From NCBI GenBank assembly GCA_019358945.1, contig JAHHIE010000010.1:61336-125335 (forward strand): 64,000 bases of DNA, given 5' to 3'. The translations under genes and the position numbers were made by a program. This document shows positions 45,583 through 56,136 of this stretch, one piece after another; position 1 is the stretch's first letter, and each line of letters starts with the position of its first letter. The DNA is from Stenomitos rutilans HA7619-LM2. Its GTDB lineage: Bacteria > Cyanobacteriota > Cyanobacteriia > Leptolyngbyales > Leptolyngbyaceae. The notes beneath the pieces are model-generated. The model was not told where the DNA came from and did not search any database. It saw nothing but the letters and a program-made list of their open reading frames with translations.

Positions 45583-47523
45583 ATGACTGCCACCTATCAC
45601 CCGTCCCATACAGAATCAACCCTTCTGACTGAGGATGACCTTTACTTGTTTAACGAAGGGTCGCACTTCTACCTGTATGAAAAGCTGGGCGCTCATGGGC
45701 TGAATCAAAATGGTGTAGAGGGCACCTACTTTGCTGTGTGGGCACCCAACGCGGCGTCTGTTTCGGTGAAAGGTGATTTTAATGATTGGAGCCGCGATCG
45801 TCATCCGCTTACGTTAAGAGGAGCATCCGGCATCTGGGAAGGCTTCGTGCCCGATGTGAGAAACGGGAGCGTTTACAAATATCACGTCGTCTCTCAGCAC
45901 AACGGGTATGAGGTCGAAAAAGCAGATCCCTTTGCGTCTGCCTATGAACTGCCGCCCAAAACCGCTTCGGTCGTGTGGAATGATGCGTATCAATGGCAGG
46001 ATGCGGAGTGGATGGCGACCCGACAGCAGCGTCATGCACTCGATGCGCCCATTGCCATTTATGAACTCCACCTCGGCTCGTGGATGCACGTTCCTGAAGC
46101 GGACAACCGTTCTTTCAGCTACCGCGAACTGGCACCAAAACTCACGAACTATGTGCAGCAGATGGACTTTACGCACGTTGAGTTTTTGCCCATCACTGAG
46201 CATCCCTTTTATGGGTCGTGGGGCTACCAGACCAGTGGCTACTTTGCGCCAACGAGCCGCTTTGGGACGCCGCAAGACTTCATGTACCTGGTGGATTATC
46301 TACATCAGCACCACATTGGCGTCATTCTGGATTGGGTGCCGTCTCACTTTCCAGTGGATCAACATGCCCTCGCGCACTTTGACGGCACGAGCCTTTATGA
46401 GCATGCCGATCCGCGTCAGGGCTTCCATCCCGATTGGGGCAGCTTCATTTTTAACTATGGGCGCTATGAAGTGCAAAGCTTTTTAATTAGCAGCGCTTTT
46501 TTCTGGTTAGACAAATGCCACATTGATGGCTTGCGTGTGGATGCTGTGGCGTCGATGCTGTACCGCGACTACTCGCGCGAAGACGGCGCATGGATACCCA
46601 ATGAATACGGTGGACGCGAAAATTTGGAAGCGATCGCCTTCCTTCGTCGCTTCAACGAAGCTGTTTACACTCACTTCCCTGATGTGCAGACGATCGCTGA
46701 AGAATCCACGGCGTACCCGATGGTATCACGCCCCATCGACCAGGGCGGTTTAGGCTTTGGCATGAAGTGGGATATGGGCTGGATGCACGACACACTCAGT
46801 TACTTCAGCCAGGATCCCCTTTATCGGAAATATCATCAGGGTGCACTCACATTTCGCTTAATCTATGCCTTTCACGAGAACTTTGTGCTGCCGCTCTCGC
46901 ATGATGAGGTGGTGCATTTGAAAGGCTCACTGCTCACCAAAATGCCGGGAGACGACTGGCAGAAGTTTGCTAACCTGCGATCGCTCTACGGCTATATGTA
47001 TGCCCAAGCAGGCAAAAAACTGTTATTTATGGGCGGCGAATTCGGTCAGTGGGGCGAATGGAATCACAACGCCAGCCTTGATTGGCACCTGTTGCAGTAC
47101 CCCATGCATCAAGGGTTACAGCGATGGGTGGCTGATCTCAATCAGTTCTATCGCACTGCATCCGCTATGCATGAACTGGACTGCGATCCGGCTGGCTTTG
47201 AGTGGATCGACTGTCAAGACGCCGAACACAGCGTCTTGACCCTACTCCGTCGAGGCAAAACAGCCACCGATATTGTCTTAGCGGTCTGCAACTTCACGCC
47301 CATTCCACGCTATAACTACCGAGTGGGAGTGCCGTTTCATGGGTTCTGGCAAGAGGTGCTAAATAGCGATGCTGTGACCTATGGCGGTAGCGGTGTGGGT
47401 AATTGGGGTGGCAAAACGACGGATGCTATTCCCTGCAACGATCGCCCCTTCTCGCTCGATCTCACCCTACCGCCCTTAGCGGTTGCGTTCTTCACGCCGA
47501 CTGCCGGAGCCGGAGCCGTGTAA
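45583..47523 (+). CDS. glgB: 1,4-alpha-glucan branching enzyme GlgB
   Basis: A 646-residue GH13 enzyme that creates alpha-1,6 branches in glycogen. The CBM48 part reads [20 protein letters not shown]. Catalytic text: [37 protein letters not shown] (nucleophile), [11 protein letters not shown] (acid/base) and [16 protein letters not shown]. It is shorter than GlgB proteins with an extra N-terminal domain, and represents the short form that cyanobacteria often carry in addition to a longer one. Its stop lies four bases from the stop of the giant kinase gene on the opposite strand. Confidence 0.94.
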   Translation: MTATYHPSHTESTLLTEDDLYLFNEGSHFYLYEKLGAHGLNQNGVEGTYFAVWAPNAASVSVKGDFNDWSRDRHPLTLRGASGIWEGFVPDVRNGSVYKYHVVSQHNGYEVEKADPFASAYELPPKTASVVWNDAYQWQDAEWMATRQQRHALDAPIAIYELHLGSWMHVPEADNRSFSYRELAPKLTNYVQQMDFTHVEFLPITEHPFYGSWGYQTSGYFAPTSRFGTPQDFMYLVDYLHQHHIGVILDWVPSHFPVDQHALAHFDGTSLYEHADPRQGFHPDWGSFIFNYGRYEVQSFLISSAFFWLDKCHIDGLRVDAVASMLYRDYSREDGAWIPNEYGGRENLEAIAFLRRFNEAVYTHFPDVQTIAEESTAYPMVSRPIDQGGLGFGMKWDMGWMHDTLSYFSQDPLYRKYHQGALTFRLIYAFHENFVLPLSHDEVVHLKGSLLTKMPGDDWQKFANLRSLYGYMYAQAGKKLLFMGGEFGQWGEWNHNASLDWHLLQYPMHQGLQRWVADLNQFYRTASAMHELDCDPAGFEWIDCQDAEHSVLTLLRRGKTATDIVLAVCNFTPIPRYNYRVGVPFHGFWQEVLNSDAVTYGGSGVGNWGGKTTDAIPCNDRPFSLDLTLPPLAVAFFTPTAGAGAV

Positions 47524-47527
47524 GCTT

Positions 47528-50500
47528 TCATACAGAATTAGTCTTTTCAAGCATCGGTAGGCGAATACAGAACTCAGTCCCCTGACCCAATTCAGACTCT
47601 ACATCTAAGTTGCCATCATGCTTTTCCACTACAATTTGATGAGCGATCGCCAATCCTAACCCTGTGCCTTTATCCACGGCTTTAGTTGTAAATAAATGGT
47701 CGAAGACTCGTTGCTTTACTTCGTCACACATGCCCATGCCATTGTCTCTGATGTGAATGAGTATGTGTTGTGCAGAATCATCTAACTGCGTTTGAATTTC
47801 AATCCGCTTTGGATGGGCGACGATGTCCGCAAACGACCGTTTCTGGCTGGCTTCTTCCAAAGTATCGATCGCGTTTGCCAGAATATTCATAAAGACTTGA
47901 TTGAGTTGCCCAGGGAAGCATTTGATCTCAGGAATCATGCCATAGTTCGTCACCACCTCAATGGCAGGGCGATTTTCATTTGCTTTAAGGCGGTGCTTGA
48001 GAATCAAAATCGTACTGTCAATACCATCATGGATGTTAAACAGCACTTTGTAATCCTTATCGGCTCTAGAAAAGGTGCGGAGGCTGGTACTGATGTCGCG
48101 AATGCGATCGACCCCCAGTTTCATCGAACCGACCAGTTTAGGTAGATCCTCACGCACATATTCCAGGTCGATCGCGTCTATTTTGTTTTGAATGACTGCA
48201 CTGGGATGAGGATATTCCTGCTGATATAAGTCAAGCAAGCCGAACATATCTTTGACATAATCGAGCGCGGGTTGTAGATTGCCAGCAATAAAGCCAACCG
48301 GGTTATTAATTTCGTGGGCAACTCCGGCAACCAGGTTGCCCAAAGCAGACATCTTTTCGCTTTGAATGATTTGCAGTTGTGCTTGCTGCAACTCTTGCAA
48401 AGCTTGGGCTAATTCCTGAGATTTTTGCATGATTGCGGCTTCAGTTCGCGTACGATCGCTCACATCTTGAACAATGGAAAAGACGCCAATTGAATGTCCC
48501 TCCGTGTTGAGTAGAGGCGTGTTAATCCATTCGCAGGTGATGAGCGTGCCATCTTTGCGAATGTTTTGATTTAAGCTGTAGAACCCACCTTGCTGATCAA
48601 TGAGAGTTTGCATCACCACAGCGATACGAGGTCGATCGACTTCTGGAACAATTTGAATCGCATGTTGGCCTTGCATTTCTGCCAGTGAATAGCCAAAAAT
48701 CTTCTCCGCCGCAGGATTCCATCCAGTTACTTTAAATTCATCATTCCATTCAACGATACCGAGAGGAGCTTGCTGAATTAAGAGAGACAGTCTTTCCTGA
48801 AAGTCTTTTGATACCGCTTCAACTCGTTTTTGCTCACGAATATCGCGCATAATCGTTGAGAGAAACTCGATCTCACCTTGAGCATTTTTGTGGGTCACAA
48901 TGACTTGAGAGACTGGAATTTCTTCACGGCTACGACTGCAAATGAGCATTTCGCCCGCCCAGCTTCCTTGCTGCATTGCTGTGGGTAAGATCGCCAATTG
49001 CATCATTTCTTGAAACGTAGGGGCAATGACTTCTGAAATGTGAAACTGGTTCGTTTCCTCTGCCGGAATTTCTAAAAGGTGCTGCCCTGCTTGATTGAGG
49101 TAGAGGTTATTGCCTACCGGATCGGCAATGCCAACGATGTCAGGGGTTGCCTCCAGAATGGCAAGCAAGCGAGCCTTTTCTTGCTCTGCCCGTTTGCGAT
49201 CGCTAATATTGACAGCGAAGGTGAGGTGATATTCCTTCTCCTGAAATGTCATGTGATTCACCGTGACTTCAACCGGGTAGAGCATTCCCCCTTTGTTGCG
49301 AATGTGGGTTTCAGTGGTCACTGAGCCTTGCTGGCGGATCTCCTCCCAATGGTGCGCCCATGTTTTCTGGGAAAAGTTTGGGTCAAAGTCATACACATAG
49401 CTGCCCACAATCTCTTCGCGAGGGTAGCCCCAATCTTGACAAAGGGCATCATTGGCATAAGAAATGCGGGCATCTGACTCGACCCAGCAAATGGGTATCG
49501 TGACGCGATCGATCGAGAATTGCATTAATTTGGCATCTTCCAGCGCTTGCTTTGCCTGTGCATAAAGGCGAGCATTTTCGATTGAAATTGTGGCTTGAGC
49601 GCAAAGTAGGTTGAGGATTTGCACACGATCATGGGTAAAGGCATCGATCGTCAACTGGTTTTCTAAATAGACGATGCCAAGCAATTTGCCTTGATGCAAA
49701 ATGGGACTGCACAAAAGACTCTTGGGGTGTTGCCGCAGAAAATAAGGATCAACAACAAATTCAGAGTTAGCCGTAGCATCCATCAATACAACGGGTTCTA
49801 AACGATTTTTAACGCGATAAATCAATTTGAGGGGAATGTCCTGGCTCTTCTCTACAGGAATGCGCTGCATCACGATGGGATCTGCCTCCAGCGTCCCAAT
49901 GCCTTTGACAAATAAGCGATCGTCTTGCATTAGCATCAGCACACATTTATCGGCTCCAGCATTCTCGATCACAAGTTGCAGCAAGGTAGACAAGAGTTTG
50001 CCTAATTCGATCGCACTAGACAGCGTGTGGGAGGCTTTCAGAATTGCGGCTAGATCGAGCGCGTCTGAGATACTGCCGAAGGAGGGTATTGATGTGACTG
50101 TGGAGGACGCAAAAACCGTTTCGTTGACAGAGATGGGCGATCGTTCTTGCTGAAGCATGGAAGCCAGCAGCGTGGGGTAGCGTGTTTCCAGGTCTACAAT
50201 TTTGGCTTTGGCTCCCCAGTGGGCGTAACCATAATAGGCTTCAATCAAGTATTCCTGAGCGATGCGCTCTTTGCCCCACTCTAAGTAGAAGTTTGCTGCC
50301 AGTTCATTCGCTAACGCGGCTTCCTGGATGTAGTCGTTCTCATTGGCTCCTGCGATGGCGCGATCGTACAGGTCGATTGCTTCAGCTTTCCTTCCCAGCA
50401 CCCGATAGTGTTCTGCTTCGACTAAAAGGTACTTATGTAGAAAGTTCTCTGGGCAGTTCTCTGACCAAGTTTTAAGACGTTCTTGATGCGCTCGAATTTG

Positions 50501-53500
50501 TTCCAGAGCGCTGCTTTGTTCTGCTTGAGATAAACCCGGATACAGGTTCAGTAGAATCAGAGAACCGTAGTAAAAATAGCCGCTATAGGTTGTGAACCCT
50601 ACAACAGAGTTCAGAATCTTTCCCGCTTCAATGAAATAATGGTGGCCTCGCTCGAAATCTGCTGTTAAACATGCAAGATGCATTCTGAGAATGTAGTAAA
50701 GACAAACCGAAAGTAGTGTTTGTGTTGCTTCACCCTGCTGAACTATTTCTTCTGCTTCAACGATCACTCGATCGTCTTTCTGTACTTGCCGTAAGAGTTT
50801 TGCTACAAAAATTTTAGCTCCAGCAAGTGCTACCTTTAAAAGCTCATCCTGAACCTGCTCCGCCACCAATCGGTATTTTTCGATGTCTTCTGCAACGTCT
50901 GTTAAGTTTTCTCCTTCAAATAATCGGTTGAAAATGTTGCCAAACAAGTTATAGGCCGCAAACTGAATTTCTCCCGACTCCATTCCTGCCAGAAAACCTT
51001 CATAATTAATGGCTGCTGCTCCTGCAACGGGTTTTGCCCAAACTTGACTCCAACCTCCTAGTTGTAGTTCAGCCTTGCACTGCTGAGATTTACTGTTGAG
51101 CTTATAACTAAGCTGCACAGCCAAATTTGTAAACTCATAGCCTCGTTGATATTGCCCTTCCATCAAGCCTAAAACGAAACCGTAGTTTGCATAAGCCTTG
51201 ATTGATTCAGCAATATTTCCATATTCAATCGAAAGACGAGCCGCTCTTAAAGAGACAAAACTGTAAAGTTCAATATTTGCTGTGATATATACAGGTGGAT
51301 CTAGAATAATTAGTAATTTAATGGTTGCTTGAATAACCGGATCAGTCGCTGTTGGTAAATCTAAAAGCGAGGAAATTGAACGATTTTCCAGGCTTTTGGC
51401 AACAGCAGCAAATTCTTCACGGACTAATTCTGTCAAATTCTCGGTTCCGACCTCAATACCAAGATCACTTAACGCGATTAAACCGATTTGAATTGCTTTC
51501 TCGCATTCACCTTGTAGCGTATGTTGAGTAACTTGAAGAACATAAATATCAGCACGATCAACGGAAGAAGAAATGTGCTGTAGCGCGATCGCCGTTGTTG
51601 CGCTCAGTTGCTCATAGCTGGCATGACTCAATTGTGCTGCACAGAGGTTGTGATAGAGCTTAAACATCAAGTCATACTGATTGTTCCAAGCCTCTTCTCC
51701 AAGTAAGTCAACACCAGTTTCAAGATACCGGATCGCAGCTTCATAGGCTGTAGACGCGATCGCTTTTTGAGCAGCAGCCAAATTGAGCCGTGCTACTTTT
51801 TCTTTCTCACCTTTGTCTTTTATCAAAAATTGACCAAAGTTGATGTGATTGACAATATCAAACAGTATTTCACTTTGTCCAACAGCAGAAAGCCCGTTGA
51901 GCAGCAGTTGACCGATCGCTAAATGCGTTGTCTGTTTCTGCTCATCAGGAATCAGAGAGTAAGCAGCTTGTTGCACGCGATCGTGCAGAAAGCGGTAGTG
52001 TGGATTAGCTGAATCTCGTTCAGATTGTTCTACATTCTGAAAGAACTTATAGGTCTGGTTTGTGGGTAAAATCAAACCCTCCTGCAAGGATTTCCACAGT
52101 GCGGTTGCAGCATCCGCGAGGGATTGTTCAGACACGATCGCCAACGTCGCTAAATCAAACTGATTGCCCACACAAGCGGCTAGTTTGAGAATCTGCTGCG
52201 TTTCGGCTGGCAATTTCTGCAACTGCAACGCCATAAACTCCACCACGTCATTGGTGAGCGATAGTGCATTAATTTGAGCAATATCGCATTCCCAATACCG
52301 TTGCTCAGGGTTGAAGGTGATGTGTTCATCGGCGTGTAGCGCTTTGAGAAATTGACCCGTGAAAAACGGGTTGCCTTGTGTTTTGCGGATGATCAGTTCC
52401 GTTAAGGGGTGCGATCGCTCAGTTGTACAATTCAACGTATCGGCAATCAAACGATTGGTATCGGCAAAAGCCAGTGCAGTTAGGGTAATGGTATTGACGA
52501 TCGCAGTTGTTTTCTTTAGTTCCTCCACCATCATGATAAATGGATGTGCGGCTGACACTTCATTGTTCCGATACGCCCCTAACAGCAACAGATGCCCCTG
52601 ATCCTGCACCAGCAGCTCGATTAACTGAAGCGAAGCCGAATCTGCCCATTGCAAATCATCGAGAAACACGACCAGGGGATGTTCTGGGGTGGTAAACACC
52701 TTGATGAACTTTTGAAACAGCAGGTTAAATCGATTCTGTGCGGCAGTGCTCGATAGTTCTGGGGCAATTGATTGTTGACCGATAATTTGCTCCAGTTCTG
52801 GTATCACTTCAATCAGAACTTGTCCATTTTCTCCTACGGCTGCAAGGATCTTGGTTCGCCACTGCGCCAGTTGCACATCCGATTCTGACAACAATTGAGC
52901 GATCAGGTCGCGTAACGCCTGCACAAACGCAGAGAGCGGAATGTTGCGATTAAACTGATCATATTTACCTTTAATGAAGTAGCCCTGCTGCCGCGTAATC
53001 GGTTTATGCACTTCATTGACAACCGCCGTTTTGCCAATCCCAGAAAACCCTGCCACTAGCATTACTTCTGAACTGCCACCCGCGGCGCGATCGAATGCCT
53101 CCAGCAAGGTTTGCACTTCAGTTTCGCGACCGTAAAGCTTCTCCGGAATCAGGAACCGATCGCTCAAGTCGCGCTGCCCCAGTGCAAAGTCTGCGATTGC
53201 ACCCGTTTCTTGCCATTGAGTCAAACAGTGTTCCAGATCATGTTTCAACCCCGGCGCGCTTTGATAGCGATCTTCGGCATTTTTTGCCATCAGCTTCGTG
53301 ACGATCGCGCTCACCTGCTCTGGCACAGCAGGATTCATCCGATCAACTGATACAGGCATTTTGGCAATGTGGCAATGCACTAATTCCAGCGGATCATCCG
53401 ATGCAAATGGCAGCGTTCCGGTCAACAGTTGATACAGGGTCACGCCTAGGGCGTAAAAATCGGTACGGTAGTCAATGCTGCGGTTCATCCGTCCCGTTTG

Positions 53501-54064
53501 TTCTGGAGCCAGATACGCCAGAGTCCCTTCCAAAATGTTAGGGTTTTGGATCTCCTGGGTCTCTTTGGGCAACAAAGACGCAATACTAAAGTCGATTAGC
53601 TTGATTTGTTTCGACTCAGGATGAATCAAAATATTGGCGGGTTTAATATCCTTATGCACCACCTGATGCTGACATAGGGCATGAAGGATGTCGGCGAGCT
53701 GGAGAGCGATCGCCAGGATCTCAGGTAGCGCTAGCGATCGCTCCTGGATGTATTTTCCCAATGCGACTCCACCACAATCCTCCATGACCAGTGCATAACC
53801 ATGCCCTAATGGTTCCAGGCTCAAAGGTTGTACCACTCCAGGGATAGGAAGATTTTTGGCGATCGTATACTGATTGCGAAACTGTACCAATTCACCAAAA
53901 CTCAAATGTTCACGCCGCAGCAGCTTGATCACCACCGGACGTTGCTGAGCTGTTTGCACCGCTCGATACACTGCCGTGCGCGACCCTAAATACAGTTTCT
54001 CAACGACCGTATAACCAGAAATTTCAGGTAGTGGATGAGGAGATGTGTTCGCTAGAAAGGTCAT
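47528..54064 (-). CDS. multidomain Ser/Thr kinase - ATPase - GAF - PAS - histidine kinase
   Basis: A 2178-residue signalling protein. Residues about 18-280: Ser/Thr kinase with HKDIKPANI and IDFSIASLLPKE; the DFG position reads DFS. Residues about 315-620: AAA/ATPase with GFSGIGKTAVV and VVFLDDLQWAD. About 650-1300: helical repeats. About 1330-1490: GAF. About 1530-1890: three PAS domains (for example VGIADPVGNNLYLNQAGQHL). C-terminal histidine kinase with GVAHEINNPVGFI (His near 1915) and NGMGMCDEVKQRVFDHLFTT, then GTGLGLAIAHQIV. No receiver domain. Such three-enzyme proteins are known from filamentous cyanobacteria and some proteobacteria; inputs are unknown. The gene converges with glgB with a 4-base gap. 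Confidence 0.92.
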   Translation of the reverse strand: MTFLANTSPHPLPEISGYTVVEKLYLGSRTAVYRAVQTAQQRPVVIKLLRREHLSFGELVQFRNQYTIAKNLPIPGVVQPLSLEPLGHGYALVMEDCGGVALGKYIQERSLALPEILAIALQLADILHALCQHQVVHKDIKPANILIHPESKQIKLIDFSIASLLPKETQEIQNPNILEGTLAYLAPEQTGRMNRSIDYRTDFYALGVTLYQLLTGTLPFASDDPLELVHCHIAKMPVSVDRMNPAVPEQVSAIVTKLMAKNAEDRYQSAPGLKHDLEHCLTQWQETGAIADFALGQRDLSDRFLIPEKLYGRETEVQTLLEAFDRAAGGSSEVMLVAGFSGIGKTAVVNEVHKPITRQQGYFIKGKYDQFNRNIPLSAFVQALRDLIAQLLSESDVQLAQWRTKILAAVGENGQVLIEVIPELEQIIGQQSIAPELSSTAAQNRFNLLFQKFIKVFTTPEHPLVVFLDDLQWADSASLQLIELLVQDQGHLLLLGAYRNNEVSAAHPFIMMVEELKKTTAIVNTITLTALAFADTNRLIADTLNCTTERSHPLTELIIRKTQGNPFFTGQFLKALHADEHITFNPEQRYWECDIAQINALSLTNDVVEFMALQLQKLPAETQQILKLAACVGNQFDLATLAIVSEQSLADAATALWKSLQEGLILPTNQTYKFFQNVEQSERDSANPHYRFLHDRVQQAAYSLIPDEQKQTTHLAIGQLLLNGLSAVGQSEILFDIVNHINFGQFLIKDKGEKEKVARLNLAAAQKAIASTAYEAAIRYLETGVDLLGEEAWNNQYDLMFKLYHNLCAAQLSHASYEQLSATTAIALQHISSSVDRADIYVLQVTQHTLQGECEKAIQIGLIALSDLGIEVGTENLTELVREEFAAVAKSLENRSISSLLDLPTATDPVIQATIKLLIILDPPVYITANIELYSFVSLRAARLSIEYGNIAESIKAYANYGFVLGLMEGQYQRGYEFTNLAVQLSYKLNSKSQQCKAELQLGGWSQVWAKPVAGAAAINYEGFLAGMESGEIQFAAYNLFGNIFNRLFEGENLTDVAEDIEKYRLVAEQVQDELLKVALAGAKIFVAKLLRQVQKDDRVIVEAEEIVQQGEATQTLLSVCLYYILRMHLACLTADFERGHHYFIEAGKILNSVVGFTTYSGYFYYGSLILLNLYPGLSQAEQSSALEQIRAHQERLKTWSENCPENFLHKYLLVEAEHYRVLGRKAEAIDLYDRAIAGANENDYIQEAALANELAANFYLEWGKERIAQEYLIEAYYGYAHWGAKAKIVDLETRYPTLLASMLQQERSPISVNETVFASSTVTSIPSFGSISDALDLAAILKASHTLSSAIELGKLLSTLLQLVIENAGADKCVLMLMQDDRLFVKGIGTLEADPIVMQRIPVEKSQDIPLKLIYRVKNRLEPVVLMDATANSEFVVDPYFLRQHPKSLLCSPILHQGKLLGIVYLENQLTIDAFTHDRVQILNLLCAQATISIENARLYAQAKQALEDAKLMQFSIDRVTIPICWVESDARISYANDALCQDWGYPREEIVGSYVYDFDPNFSQKTWAHHWEEIRQQGSVTTETHIRNKGGMLYPVEVTVNHMTFQEKEYHLTFAVNISDRKRAEQEKARLLAILEATPDIVGIADPVGNNLYLNQAGQHLLEIPAEETNQFHISEVIAPTFQEMMQLAILPTAMQQGSWAGEMLICSRSREEIPVSQVIVTHKNAQGEIEFLSTIMRDIREQKRVEAVSKDFQERLSLLIQQAPLGIVEWNDEFKVTGWNPAAEKIFGYSLAEMQGQHAIQIVPEVDRPRIAVVMQTLIDQQGGFYSLNQNIRKDGTLITCEWINTPLLNTEGHSIGVFSIVQDVSDRTRTEAAIMQKSQELAQALQELQQAQLQIIQSEKMSALGNLVAGVAHEINNPVGFIAGNLQPALDYVKDMFGLLDLYQQEYPHPSAVIQNKIDAIDLEYVREDLPKLVGSMKLGVDRIRDISTSLRTFSRADKDYKVLFNIHDGIDSTILILKHRLKANENRPAIEVVTNYGMIPEIKCFPGQLNQVFMNILANAIDTLEEASQKRSFADIVAHPKRIEIQTQLDDSAQHILIHIRDNGMGMCDEVKQRVFDHLFTTKAVDKGTGLGLAIAHQIVVEKHDGNLDVESELGQGTEFCIRLPMLEKTNSV

Positions 54065-54244
54065 GAGTTTGCGTGGGTAACTTCAACTTAATTGGGTTGA
54101 ATTTAGCCCTTAGGGTTCCCTGAGTTCCTGGCGAGCTAACCGTGGACTCTTGACGACTCTAAAAATCATCTAAGTTTGACATTAGCCATTTTGCAGAAAA
54201 TCTATTCTTGGCGATGCCTAAATTGCAAGTAAGGTCAGCTTTTC

Positions 54245-55990
54245 TCATTTTCCATAGGGTCGTGGATAGGGTTTGAGCAGCGTTTTACATTGGTAGATTT
54301 CAATCATCTGGACGATCGCACCACCGCGCTGAATAGGAATCTCGGCAATTTTCTGAATGTCCTTAAAGTAATCCTGATATTGCTTCACAGTGGATTGTGA
54401 CTGTACGGCTGAAGTCACCAGCAAGCCATCTTGCTTTACCCATTGGTCGCGAGTTGACCAGAAGGCAAAGCCACGCAAATCTTTGTCAAAGCAGGTGATG
54501 GGTTTGGGCTTGAGCGGCGCGATCGCCATGCCCAACTGTCCCGCTAGATACAAATCATTAGTAAACAGAAAGTCTGCCTCTTTCATGGCTGCCGTGATGG
54601 CGATTGAGTCGGCAAAGCCTCGCCGCAATTGTCTAATATCAATGAGTTGGGTTGAAGCATCGCTACTGGGCGAGAGAACGCCTCCAAACCACGCATAGCG
54701 GCTCGATTTTTGTAAGGTGCCGATCGTCACATGCAGGAGTGCCACCAACAGCAAGCTGGTAATGATCAATCCTGAACCCCACAACCAGCGTTTGATCGTT
54801 CGCTGTCGCCAACTTGCAGCCTGCTGACCTAACAAGAGTGTTACGCCCCAAAAACCCGGCATTGCCCAAGTGGGTAGGATCGATCGATAGCCACCCATCA
54901 GCGTAAAGGTCAGCATTAAGGGGAGAGAAAGCCAGAGGATAAAGAGAGTTTTGAGTAGCGCTTCACGCCGCGCTGCTAGAGAGTTTTGAGTTTTGAGTTG
55001 GGTCAAAGTGGGCGATCGAGTCTCTTCCCCTTCTACCTGATCGCCTTGCCACTCTGACATTTCTCCGCGTCTCTGCGCCTCTGCGGTTTTTTGCCCCCAC
55101 TGTTCAAATATCGCCTTTCCACTCGCCCACCACAAAGGAAAGCCAAAGGTGGGAAACAAGTAGGCAACCCCTGCTAGGAAAGTTACCAGAAGATCCAAAA
55201 GGCTATAGCCGCGATCGGGCACAGCACGGCCTGACTGAAACCGCAGCGACACCCAATCGTATTGAAGATTCCAGATGACGATTGGCAAAACTGCTAGCCC
55301 AAACAAACCGACACTTGCCAGCGTCCAGGGCGAAAACAGTGCTGCTCGATGTCGTGGGCTAGTCAGGCAGAATCCAACTACCCCGAACCCCAGCGCCAAC
55401 CCATGATATTTACCCAGGCAAGCCAGACCGACGAGAAAACCCGCGATCGCCAGTCGGTAAGTAGGATGATAGGCGACGGGAGCAGAGGAGGCAGGGGCAG
55501 CAGCGGTATTTTTCTCACGTTTTGGGTCTCTTGTGCCGAAGAATTCACAAACGGCGATGTAGAGCGTTGCCGTCCAGAAAAACATCAGCGGGCTGTCGGG
55601 CAGAGTGAGAACCCCGAAGCCAAGTTGAAAAATGGGAATGAGAGACGCGATCGCCAACGTCACGATCGCAGCCTGCCTTGAAAAGAGCCGTACAGCCGTC
55701 AAATACAGCAGCAACAGTGAGCCAGTATGCAGCAGCAGCGTCCCTAATCGAATGGTAAACGCTGAAACATCGCCTGTAAGCCAAACTCCAAACCCTGTAG
55801 TAAGCGCAACCAATAATGGATGATCAAAATAACTCCAGTCTGGGTGAAGCGTGTAAAGGTAGTAGTAGCCTTCATCGAAACCCGGTGGGAGCCAATAGGC
55901 GATCGCGCCCCGCAGCAGCAAACCACAGACCAGAAGGCAGAGCAGTTGACGATTTTCTGGCTGAGCCAACCATTTTTTTGCGGCTTCCAT
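54245..55990 (-). CDS. GT39-like (ArnT/PMT-type) membrane glycosyltransferase
   Basis: A 581-residue protein with about ten or more helices. The N-terminal loop carries GFDEGYYYLYTLHPDWSYFD, the first-loop acidic motif of GT39/GT83 enzymes, and PDSPLMFFWTATLYIAVCEF follows. These enzymes transfer sugars from polyprenyl-phosphate donors to lipids or proteins outside the membrane. The C-terminal 150 residues are soluble (LFTNDLYLAGQLG, CFDKDLRGFAFWSTRDQW). Between helices at about residues 300-345 an in-frame insert encoded by intergenic-type repeats (54981-55091) gives EAQRRGEMSEW and LTQLKTQNSLAARREALLK. It likely forms a tolerated cytosolic loop. Confidence 0.8.
   Translation of the reverse strand: MEAAKKWLAQPENRQLLCLLVCGLLLRGAIAYWLPPGFDEGYYYLYTLHPDWSYFDHPLLVALTTGFGVWLTGDVSAFTIRLGTLLLHTGSLLLLYLTAVRLFSRQAAIVTLAIASLIPIFQLGFGVLTLPDSPLMFFWTATLYIAVCEFFGTRDPKREKNTAAAPASSAPVAYHPTYRLAIAGFLVGLACLGKYHGLALGFGVVGFCLTSPRHRAALFSPWTLASVGLFGLAVLPIVIWNLQYDWVSLRFQSGRAVPDRGYSLLDLLVTFLAGVAYLFPTFGFPLWWASGKAIFEQWGQKTAEAQRRGEMSEWQGDQVEGEETRSPTLTQLKTQNSLAARREALLKTLFILWLSLPLMLTFTLMGGYRSILPTWAMPGFWGVTLLLGQQAASWRQRTIKRWLWGSGLIITSLLLVALLHVTIGTLQKSSRYAWFGGVLSPSSDASTQLIDIRQLRRGFADSIAITAAMKEADFLFTNDLYLAGQLGMAIAPLKPKPITCFDKDLRGFAFWSTRDQWVKQDGLLVTSAVQSQSTVKQYQDYFKDIQKIAEIPIQRGGAIVQMIEIYQCKTLLKPYPRPYGK
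54981..55091 (-). repeat. intergenic-type repeats lying in frame inside the GT39-like gene
   Basis: GAGTTTTGAGTTTTGAGTTG at 54981-55000 and CTCCGCGTCTCTGCGCCTCT followed by GCGGTTTTTT at 55063-55090 are both repeat words found between genes elsewhere (for example 33046-33062 and 23279-23309). Here they are translated. Confidence 0.75.
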
Positions 55991-56136
55991 CCCATCCTCT
56001 TGGTTCTAGTGAGATTGTCCATTTGATCACGGACGGCTTTAATACGCTATCAAGTTTCAGCCGTGTACTCTCGACGACAGAGGGAAAAAGCAGAGTGTTA
56101 TGATTTCAGAGTTCGTTTGACTTCCAGTGCCGATCG

